NCBI GenBank assembly: GCA_026713285.1
Contig: JAPOOT010000186.1
Location: forward strand, 1 to 5,243
Origin: Gemmatimonadota bacterium
Lineage (GTDB): Bacteria; JAAXHH01
Length of the DNA: 5,243 nt
Reading direction: 5' to 3'
Shown here piece by piece: positions 1 through 5,243 of the stretch. A program made the position numbers and the translations under genes. The notes under the pieces are model-generated. The model was not told the DNA's origin, did not search any database, and saw nothing but the letters and a program-made list of their open reading frames with translations. The stretch's first letter is position 1. Each line of letters opens with the position of its first letter.

Positions 1-1265
1 AGGCGAAGAACTACGACCCTGAGCTTCGGCTGATTCGTAGCATGTTCAACGGCAGCCGGGGACCGATGCTGCGCAAGACCACGGCCCTGGACTGGGCCGG
101 CGACCCGCTGGAGGACGGCCGGTTCGACCTGCTCCACGGCCAGCGGGACTACGCGGAGATGTGCGAGCGGTTCGAGACCTACAACGATGTAGCCGGCGAC
201 CATCCGCTGAACCTCATCTGCACTGGACTGGCCTTCAACGCCTATGCGCTCACCGGCGAGACGAAGTACAGGGACTGGATCCTCGAATACGCCGACGCGT
301 GGGTGGAACGGACCTATGCCAACGGGGGCGTGATCCCCTCGAACGTGGGCCTGGACGGCGTCATCGGCAGTGCCTGCGAAGGCAGGTGGTGGGGCGGTGT
401 CTACGGATGGAACCACAAGGTCTTCGCCCATCGCCACGGCCGGCTGGACAATTTCACCCTGAACGCCGTCGCGCATGCGGTGGACGGGTTCGGGAACGCC
501 CTGCTGCTCAGCGGAGACCAGAAGTACGTGGACGTCTGGCGCACCGTACTCGAGTCGGTCAATGCCAACCAGAAGATCGTTGACGGGGTCGAGATGTATC
601 CCCACATGCATGGCGACGAAGGATGGTACGATTACGCGCCCGAACCATATGACCGGGGAGCGGTCGAGGTGTACGATTGGTCCATGAATCCCGGCGACCG
701 CGCGCTGACCGGCGATCAACCCTGGTTGAATTACCTGGACGGAACGAACCCCGGTTTTCCCGAAGATGCCTTGAAGCAGGATTTCTCCGATTTGCGGGGC
801 CAGGTGGAGAAGATCCGAAACGATACATCATCGCCGGACACGCGCCTGTCGGACAATCCCAATCCCTTCAATCCGGCGCGGATCGAGACGCTCGTGAACC
901 TCATGACCGGCGGAGCCAGGCCGGCCTATGCCCGCCCGCTGCACTGCAGGCTCTGGTATTTCGACCCGGAACGGGGCAGGCCGGGCGTCCCGGAAGACGT
1001 GGCGGCGCTGATCGACCGGATCGACAGGGACGGGCTCGATGTGCATCTCGTGAACGTCAACCCGGTCGACGCGCGCACCGTGACCGTGCAGGGCGGCGCC
1101 TACGGGGAGCACCAGGTACGCGCGGTCGAGTACGACGGCCTGCGGATTGACGTGGACGGTACCGATTTCACGGTGCGACTGGCGCCTGGATCCGGCGCGC
1201 GACTGACGTTGGACCTGCAACGCTACGCCAACCAGCCGACGGCCCGGTTCCCGTGGCACAGATAG
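1..1265 (+). CDS. Uncharacterised toroid-like (six-hairpin glycosidase-like) protein, 5' end missing
   Basis: The frame is open from the first full codon at position 3 to a TAG at 1263-1265. The Met codon at 42 has no convincing ribosome binding site, and 13 sense codons precede it in frame, so the true start probably lies upstream; about 420 residues are visible. No domain is identifiable with certainty. The first two thirds look alpha-helical with recurring aromatic and glycine-rich turns: GGVIPSN near 324-344, RWWGGVYGWNH at 384-416, and Asp/Glu/Tyr-rich stretches near 600-680. This is the style of (alpha/alpha)6 toroid enzymes acting on carbohydrates. The last 75 or so residues, from HLVNVNP at 1044 through GGAYGEHQ to the end, look like alternating beta strands, as in the C-terminal sandwich of many such enzymes. 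The toroid/glycosidase reading is inference; no catalytic residue is assigned. Whether it has a signal peptide cannot be seen. It is separated from the transporter genes by 102 bases and is probably unrelated to them in function. Confidence 0.85.
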   Translation, partial: AKNYDPELRLIRSMFNGSRGPMLRKTTALDWAGDPLEDGRFDLLHGQRDYAEMCERFETYNDVAGDHPLNLICTGLAFNAYALTGETKYRDWILEYADAWVERTYANGGVIPSNVGLDGVIGSACEGRWWGGVYGWNHKVFAHRHGRLDNFTLNAVAHAVDGFGNALLLSGDQKYVDVWRTVLESVNANQKIVDGVEMYPHMHGDEGWYDYAPEPYDRGAVEVYDWSMNPGDRALTGDQPWLNYLDGTNPGFPEDALKQDFSDLRGQVEKIRNDTSSPDTRLSDNPNPFNPARIETLVNLMTGGARPAYARPLHCRLWYFDPERGRPGVPEDVAALIDRIDRDGLDVHLVNVNPVDARTVTVQGGAYGEHQVRAVEYDGLRIDVDGTDFTVRLAPGSGARLTLDLQRYANQPTARFPWHR

Positions 1266-1303
1266 CGAGGCCGGCCCCGTATTCCGGCTGTTGCGTTCAT
1301 TTG

Positions 1304-1325
1304 CGGACGAACCCGGTTCGATCCG
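1304..1325 (+). other. Intergenic hairpin, possible weak terminator or mRNA structure
   Basis: An inverted repeat lies in the 102-base gap between the first gene and the ABC operon. CGGA (1304-1307) and CGAAC (1308-1312) pair with GTTCG (1316-1320) and TCCG (1322-1325). This gives a 9-bp stem with a 3-base loop and one bulged A at 1321. No T-run follows, so it is not a canonical intrinsic terminator. It ends about 30 bases before the ribosome binding site of the ATPase gene and could equally be a 5'-leader structure or chance in GC-rich DNA. Confidence 0.3.
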
Positions 1326-1354
1326 ATCGAGACATTACGTAGACCGTCCCGACC

Positions 1355-1360
1355 AGGAGG
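1355..1360 (+). promoter_or_regulatory. Ribosome binding site fixing the GTG start of the ATPase gene
   Basis: A perfect AGGAGG sits 7 bases before the GTG at 1368. It decides the start because the duplication immediately downstream creates a second in-frame GTG at 1410, and the bases before that one contain no Shine-Dalgarno-like sequence. Translation should therefore begin at 1368 and include both copies of the duplicated N-terminal segment. Confidence 0.85.
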
Positions 1361-1367
1361 ACACAGC

Positions 1368-1451
1368 GTGGCCGCAGATCAGGCAGATCCGGTATACAGC
1401 GCCCACAACGTGGCCGCAGATCAGGCAGATCCGGTGTTCCGCGCCCGCAAC
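1368..1451 (+). repeat. 42-bp in-frame tandem duplication at the ATPase N-terminus
   Basis: Two adjacent 42-base units, 1368-1409 and 1410-1451, match at 38 of 42 positions. The first 26 bases of each (1368-1393 and 1410-1435) are identical and the four mismatches lie in the last 16. Since 42 is a multiple of three the frame is kept, giving AADQADPVYSAHN followed by V-AADQADPVFRARN. The second unit flows directly into the conserved start of the ATPase fold (ISKVYRMGEV), so it is probably the ancestral N-terminus and the first unit the added copy. Confidence 0.95.
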
Positions 1452-2129
1452 ATCTCCAAGGTCTACCGAATGGGCGAGGTGGACGTGTCCGCCCTGCGGG
1501 GGGTCGATCTGGACCTGTACGCGGGTGAACTGGCCGTGTTCCTGGGGGCATCGGGAAGCGGTAAGTCGACCCTGCTCAACATCCTGGGCGGTCTCGACGT
1601 GCCATCGGGCGGACAGGTCTACTATCGCGAACGGGAAATGACCGGGGCGGATGAAAGCGAAAGGACCGGTTTCCGGCGGAAATCCGTGGGGTTCGTATTC
1701 CAGTTCTACAACCTGATCCCGAGTCTTACCGCGCTGGAGAACGTGGAACTGGTCACCGAGATCGCCGAAGATCCGATGCCGGCCGAAGAGGCTCTGCAAC
1801 TCGTGGACCTGGAATCGCGCATGCATCACTTCCCGGCCCAGATGTCCGGCGGAGAGCAGCAGCGCGTGGCCATCGCCCGGGCCATTGCGAAACGACCCGA
1901 AGTGCTCCTGTGCGATGAGCCCACAGGCGCCCTGGACTATGCGACAGGCAAACGGGTGCTGGAAGTAATCGAGACGGTCAACAGCACGCTGGGCACCACG
2001 ACCGCCGTCATAACCCACAACGCGGCGATCGCAGACATGGCCGACCGGGTCATCCGCCTGCGCAGCGGCGAGATCTTCGAGGTCTATGCCAATCCGGTAA
2101 AAAAACGTCCGGACGAGTTGAGCTGGTAG
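1368..2129 (+). CDS. ABC transporter ATP-binding protein, LolD/MacB type
   Basis: This 253-residue cytoplasmic ATPase hydrolyses ATP to drive the FtsX-type permease encoded next. Every motif of a functional nucleotide-binding domain is present: Walker A GASGSGKST (60-68), Q-loop Q112 in FQFYNL, signature SGGEQQR (160-166), Walker B VLLCDEP (179-185) with catalytic Glu184, D-loop GALD (187-190) and H-loop His217 in ITHN. The SGGEQQRVAIARA and DEPTGALD context is typical of the LolD/MacB/FtsE group that partners FtsX-domain permeases. Start: GTG at 1368 with AGGAGG 7 bases upstream. It is longer than usual at the N-terminus because of a 14-residue duplication (residues 1-14 resemble 15-28); the fold starts near residue 24. 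The C-terminus, ending ELSW, overlaps a second tandem repeat that runs into the spacer. The family is certain; a specific name such as LolD or MacB is not warranted because the partner permease differs from both. Confidence 0.96.
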   Translation: MAADQADPVYSAHNVAADQADPVFRARNISKVYRMGEVDVSALRGVDLDLYAGELAVFLGASGSGKSTLLNILGGLDVPSGGQVYYREREMTGADESERTGFRRKSVGFVFQFYNLIPSLTALENVELVTEIAEDPMPAEEALQLVDLESRMHHFPAQMSGGEQQRVAIARAIAKRPEVLLCDEPTGALDYATGKRVLEVIETVNSTLGTTTAVITHNAAIADMADRVIRLRSGEIFEVYANPVKKRPDELSW

Positions 2130-2170
2130 CCGGTGTCGGCCCAAGTTGAACTGGTAGCCGGCGTCGTCCC
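2115..2170 (+). repeat. 28-bp tandem duplication across the ATPase stop codon
   Basis: Unit 1 (2115-2142) contains the last four sense codons (ELSW), the TAG stop at 2127-2129 and 13 bases of spacer. Unit 2 (2143-2170) repeats it at 24 of 28 positions and would read KLNW-stop in its own frame. Since 28 is not a multiple of three, unit 2 is out of frame with the gene and lies in untranslated spacer. The direction of duplication cannot be told. The duplication accounts for 28 of the 96 bases between the ATPase and permease genes. Confidence 0.93.
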
Positions 2171-2225
2171 GGCATGATCGATTCAGTCCGTTTGATTTCG
2201 CTTCCTGCCTCGGAGCGATACAGCC

Positions 2226-4592
2226 ATGTCCATCCTGAACCGGAAGGTATTCCGTGAACTGGCGCGCATGCGCGGCCAGGTCATCGCCATCACGCTGGTG
2301 ATGGCCTGCGGAATCATGCTTTACGTCTCCTCGCGCCATACCTATATCTCCCTGCTGCAGTCCCAGGAATCCTACTACGATCTTTACCGGTTCGCCGATG
2401 TATTTGCCGGCGTTAAACGGGCACCGGCCTCCACCGCGGAGGAAATCGCCAGGATTCCCGGTGTTTCCAGGGTCCGCACGCGGATCGTGATGGACGTGAA
2501 CCTGGACGTTCCCGGTCTGGATGAACCCGCGACCGGCCGGTTGGTTTCCATGCCCGAACGGCGCAGGCCGGTGCTCAACGATGTGGCGATCCAGACGGGC
2601 CGGTATCCGGCGATCGGCAGGCCGGATGAGGTCATCATCAGCGAAGCCTTTGCGGAGGCCAACGGACTGACGCCCGGCGACCGGATCGGGGCGGTCATCA
2701 ACGGCCGGCAGAAAGCGCTGCGCGTCGTCGGCATAGGCCTGTCACCCGAGTACGTCTACGAAGTGCAGGGCACCGGATCCATCTTCCCGGACAACCTCCG
2801 CTTCGGCGTGATCTGGATGGCCAGAGACGCCCTGGGCGCGGCCTTCGACATGGAGGGCGGTTTCAACGATCTGTCGGCCGCCCTGTCGTCCGAGGCGAGC
2901 GAGCGGGACGTAATCGACCGGATGGATCTCGTACTCGAGCCCTACGGCAGTACAGGCGCCTATGGCCGGGACAGCCAGATCTCCCATCGGTTTCTGATGG
3001 ATGAGATCATTGGCTTGAGCGTATCGAGCAACTTCACCCCGGCCGTTTTTCTCGGAATCGCGGCGCTGCTGTTGCACATCGTGTTTTCCCGGATGGTACG
3101 GGCCCAGCGAGATCAGATCGCCATCATGAAGGCCTTCGGGTACCGAAACCTGACGATCGGATGGCATTACCTGAAATTCGCCTTCCTGGCCGTATCCGGC
3201 GGCACGCTCCTCGGTGTCGTGGGCGGCTTCATGATCGGCAGGCCACTCACCGCATTGTACCAGGACTATTACCGTTTCCCCGACCTGGTCTACGCGTTGA
3301 ATTTCGAGGTCATCACCCTGGCCGCGCTCATCAGTGTTTCCGCCGCGTTCCTTGGCACGCTCCACGCGCTGCGCTCCGCCATGTCTCTGCCTCCAGCCGA
3401 AGCGATGCGGCCGGACGCTCCCGCCCACTTCAGACCGCTGGCGATGGAACGCATGGGCGTGCATCGAATGCTCTCCCCCGTATGGAGAATGATCTTTCGC
3501 AACATGGAACGAAAGCCGGTCAAGACCGTGCTTTCCGCTTTCGGTATCGCCATGGCCGTGGCGATCCTGGTCATGGGACGGTTTGCCTTCGACTCGATCG
3601 AATACCTGATCGACTACCAGTTCCGCACCGTCCAGCGCGACGACGCCGCGGTCGTCTTCGCCGGACCGCGTCCCGCAAGGGCCCGTTTCGAACTGGCCCA
3701 TCTCCCCGGGGTCGTCCGCTCCGAACCCTACCGCGCTGTGCCCGTCAGGCTCCGGTCGGGGCATCGAATGAAGCAGACGGCCATCAACGGGCTGGACCCG
3801 GCCGGTGAGTTGAGGCAGCTGATCGACCGGGATGGACGGATCCTGCCCATGCCCCCGGAAGGGATCGTATTGACCAGGACGCTGGCCGATCTCCTGGCGG
3901 TCCGGGAGGGCGACATGGTCGCCGTCGAAGTCCTGGAAGGATCAAGGATGCGCGGCCGGTTACCGGTATCCCTGCTCGTCGATGAATTGATCGGCATATC
4001 CGCTTACATGGATAACCGTGCGTTGAACCGGTTCCTTGGAGAGGGCACCACGATCTCCGGCGTGTATCTGTCCGTTGATCCACTTCAGGCGGAGGCGTTG
4101 TACCGTACGCTGAAAGAGACGCCGGCCGTTGCGGGGGTCGCCGTCCGCGAGGCGGTGATCAAGGGATTTGAAGACTCCATCGCCGAAAGCACGAGCGCCA
4201 CCACGTTTACGTTGACGGTATTCGCGTGCATCATCGCCTGCGGCATGGTGTACAACGGCGCCCGCATCGCCCTGGCGGAACGAAACCGCGAGATGGCAAG
4301 CCTGCGCGTGCTCGGATTCACGGAACGGGAGATTTCGGTCGTCCTCCTGGGCGAACAGGCCATCGTTACCCTCATGGCGATACCGATTGGATTTTTAATC
4401 GGGTGGGGTTTATGTTATCTTGCCGTGGACGCCACGGCCCAGGAGCTCTACAGGATGCCCCTGGTCATCACGGGAAAGACCTACGGGTTCGCATTCCTGG
4501 TCGTTTCGGCGGCGGCCGTGGCGTCCGCGTACCTGGTTCACAGACAACTGCGCCACCTCGATATGATCGGCGTGTTGAAAGTACAGGAATAA
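2226..4592 (+). CDS. ABC transporter permease, 8 TM, two FtsX domains and two periplasmic domains
   Basis: This 788-residue inner-membrane protein is the membrane part of the efflux pump. Predicted order: a short cytoplasmic N-terminus; TM1 (about 19-37); a first MacB-like periplasmic domain (about 38-270) with LTPGDRIGAVINGR and the segment SPEYVYEVQ; TM2-TM4 (about 272-290, 318-341, 362-384) forming the first FtsX domain, with the loop RDQIAIMKAFGYRN; TM5 (about 434-456); a second periplasmic domain (about 457-658); then TM6-TM8 (about 660-682, 712-733, 753-774) forming the second FtsX domain, with the matching loop RNREMASLRVLGFTEREI. MacB and LolC/E have one such four-TM unit and act as dimers; here both units are in one chain, so one copy probably suffices with two ATPases. 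I recognise the overall pattern as a widespread, little-studied family found beside a LolD-like ATPase and an HlyD-like adaptor. Start: ATG with GGAG (2212-2215) 10 bases upstream. No frameshift or internal stop is seen. The substrate is unknown. Confidence 0.95.
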   Translation: MSILNRKVFRELARMRGQVIAITLVMACGIMLYVSSRHTYISLLQSQESYYDLYRFADVFAGVKRAPASTAEEIARIPGVSRVRTRIVMDVNLDVPGLDEPATGRLVSMPERRRPVLNDVAIQTGRYPAIGRPDEVIISEAFAEANGLTPGDRIGAVINGRQKALRVVGIGLSPEYVYEVQGTGSIFPDNLRFGVIWMARDALGAAFDMEGGFNDLSAALSSEASERDVIDRMDLVLEPYGSTGAYGRDSQISHRFLMDEIIGLSVSSNFTPAVFLGIAALLLHIVFSRMVRAQRDQIAIMKAFGYRNLTIGWHYLKFAFLAVSGGTLLGVVGGFMIGRPLTALYQDYYRFPDLVYALNFEVITLAALISVSAAFLGTLHALRSAMSLPPAEAMRPDAPAHFRPLAMERMGVHRMLSPVWRMIFRNMERKPVKTVLSAFGIAMAVAILVMGRFAFDSIEYLIDYQFRTVQRDDAAVVFAGPRPARARFELAHLPGVVRSEPYRAVPVRLRSGHRMKQTAINGLDPAGELRQLIDRDGRILPMPPEGIVLTRTLADLLAVREGDMVAVEVLEGSRMRGRLPVSLLVDELIGISAYMDNRALNRFLGEGTTISGVYLSVDPLQAEALYRTLKETPAVAGVAVREAVIKGFEDSIAESTSATTFTLTVFACIIACGMVYNGARIALAERNREMASLRVLGFTEREISVVLLGEQAIVTLMAIPIGFLIGWGLCYLAVDATAQELYRMPLVITGKTYGFAFLVVSAAAVASAYLVHRQLRHLDMIGVLKVQE
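4422..4438 (+). other. Perfect 7-bp hairpin inside the permease gene
   Basis: GCCGTGG (4422-4428) and CCACGGC (4432-4438) form a perfect 7-bp stem with a 3-base loop (ACG). It lies in the TM7-TM8 coding region, right after an AT-rich stretch of uncommon codons (4389-4421) and about 170 bases before the adaptor start. It has no T-run. It could affect the mRNA locally or be chance in GC-rich coding DNA. Confidence 0.3.
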
Positions 4593-4605
4593 CCGAGGGG
4601 CCGAA

Positions 4606-5243
4606 ATGAAACTACGTCGCAAGCACGTTGTGTTCCTGGTGATCGTTGCCGTCGTCCTGGTACTCCTCGTCCGCGCTTTCATGCCTTCCCCGATGCTGGT
4701 TGATACGGGAACCGCGGCAGTCGGACCCATGCGCGTGACGATCAGTGAAGAGGGTCGTACCCGGGTAAAGCAACGCTACCTGATCACGGCGCCGGCGTCC
4801 GGCAGGCTCGCCCGGCCGGAATGGAAAGAAGGCGACCGGGTAGCCAGTGGGCAAGAGCTGGCCCGCATTACGCCTTCGCCCCTGGGTTCCCGGGAGTCCG
4901 CCGAAGCCCGCGCCCGCATCGAGACCGCCGAAGCCCTGGTCCGCGAGGCCGAGGCGAACGTCGCCCGTGCGCGGGTCGAGCAGGAGGAAGCCGTCCGCGG
5001 CCGTGAAAGGGCGGAGAAACTCGCCGCGAGCGGCAGCATCTCGAGAGAGCGGCTGGAACGCGCCGTGCACGCCGCGACGGTCGCCGAACGGACGCTGGAA
5101 TCCTCCCTCTTCCGTCACCGTGCCGCCGTTTCCGAACAGGAGGTCGCCCAGACGGCCTTGCTGGCCCTGCGGGAGGAGCGCGGCGACGCGAAGGCCATCC
5201 TCTCCGTCACCGCACCGGTTGATGGACAGGTGCTGCGGGTTAT
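4606..5243 (+). CDS. HlyD/MFP-type periplasmic adaptor subunit, 3' end missing
   Basis: The frame is open from ATG 4606 to the window edge, giving 212 residues of an expected 350-420. The protein should bridge the inner-membrane permease and an outer-membrane channel. Residues 3-6 are basic (LRRK) and 7-25 form one hydrophobic segment without a lipobox, so it is an uncleaved anchor or signal peptide. Next come a beta stretch with EEGRTRVKQRYLITAP (48-63), the first half of the lipoyl/barrel-sandwich domain (PASGRLARPEWKEGDRVASG, 63-82), and a long Ala/Glu/Arg-rich alpha-hairpin (about 95-192). The chain then returns to the lipoyl domain with VTAPVDGQVLRV at the edge. At the hairpin tip, R135, L139 and S146 fit the R-x3-L-x6-S pattern known from AcrA/MacA adaptors to contact TolC. 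It starts 13 bases after the permease stop, with GAGG at 4595-4598 as ribosome binding site, so the two are almost surely co-transcribed. Adaptors of RND pumps look similar; the neighbours decide for an ABC pump. Confidence 0.93.
   Translation, partial: MKLRRKHVVFLVIVAVVLVLLVRAFMPSPMLVDTGTAAVGPMRVTISEEGRTRVKQRYLITAPASGRLARPEWKEGDRVASGQELARITPSPLGSRESAEARARIETAEALVREAEANVARARVEQEEAVRGRERAEKLAASGSISRERLERAVHAATVAERTLESSLFRHRAAVSEQEVAQTALLALREERGDAKAILSVTAPVDGQVLRV

Noticed and set aside
1270..1289. Possible terminator at GCCGG/CCGGC after the first gene
   Set aside because: The stem is only 5 bp with a 9-base loop and no following T-run, so it is not distinguishable from chance in this base composition.
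1368..1451. CRISPR-like or mobile-element repeat
   Set aside because: There are only two directly abutting units without spacers, they are coding and in frame, and there are no terminal inverted repeats or nearby transposase or Cas genes.
1410..2129. Alternative ATPase start at the second, duplicated GTG (1410)
   Set aside because: It would remove the duplicated segment and give a more usual length, but the sequence before it has no ribosome binding site while the first GTG has a perfect one.
2174..2257. Possible 27-residue leader peptide starting at ATG 2174 and overlapping the permease start
   Set aside because: There is no Shine-Dalgarno sequence before the ATG, the frame overlaps the permease by 32 bases, and the peptide shows no attenuation-like run of codons.
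1335..2339. Long open frame (334 codons) on the - strand opposite the ATPase gene
   Set aside because: It lies antisense to a gene with every ABC ATPase motif, has a His/Gln/Arg-rich composition with no recognisable domain, and is explained by the scarcity of stop codons in GC-rich DNA.
2742..3764. Long open frame (340 codons) on the - strand opposite the permease gene
   Set aside because: It is antisense to well-defined periplasmic and membrane segments of the permease, has biased Gly/Asp/Gln/Arg composition and no domain-like pattern.

Overview
The window comes from a GC-rich (by eye about 60-65%) bacterial genome. All genes are on the + strand and coding density is high. The transport genes imply a diderm (Gram-negative-type) cell: an inner-membrane FtsX/MacB-type ABC transporter is followed by a periplasmic adaptor whose hairpin tip carries the residues that dock on a TolC-like outer-membrane channel. 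Codon use, and the style of the first gene (a toroid-like protein of a kind I associate with uncultured environmental lineages such as Latescibacterota or Poribacteria), suggest an environmental bacterium. I cannot assign the phylum from sequence alone.

Layout. Positions 1-1265 hold the 3' part of a gene that begins before the window. It encodes an uncharacterised protein with an apparent alpha-helical, Trp/Gly-rich body and a beta-rich C-terminus, resembling six-hairpin/toroid carbohydrate-active enzymes. A 102-base gap (1266-1367) follows, containing a hairpin and a strong ribosome binding site. Then come three genes reading as one operon: a LolD/MacB-type ATPase (1368-2129), an 8-TM permease with two FtsX domains (2226-4592), and an HlyD/MFP-type periplasmic adaptor (4606 to beyond the window end).

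How the genes work together. The ATPase should power the permease, which carries both FtsX halves in one chain. Following the MacAB-TolC model, movement of its two periplasmic domains would push substrate through the adaptor into an outer-membrane channel encoded elsewhere. The substrate cannot be read from the sequence. This is a recognisable but poorly characterised type of tripartite ABC efflux set, not a new system.

The most unusual feature is at the DNA level: the ATPase gene has a tandem duplication at each end. A 42-base in-frame duplication (38/42 identical) covers the start codon and adds 14 residues to the N-terminus. A 28-base duplication (24/28 identical) covers the last codons and the stop, leaving a spare copy of the gene's end in the spacer before the permease.
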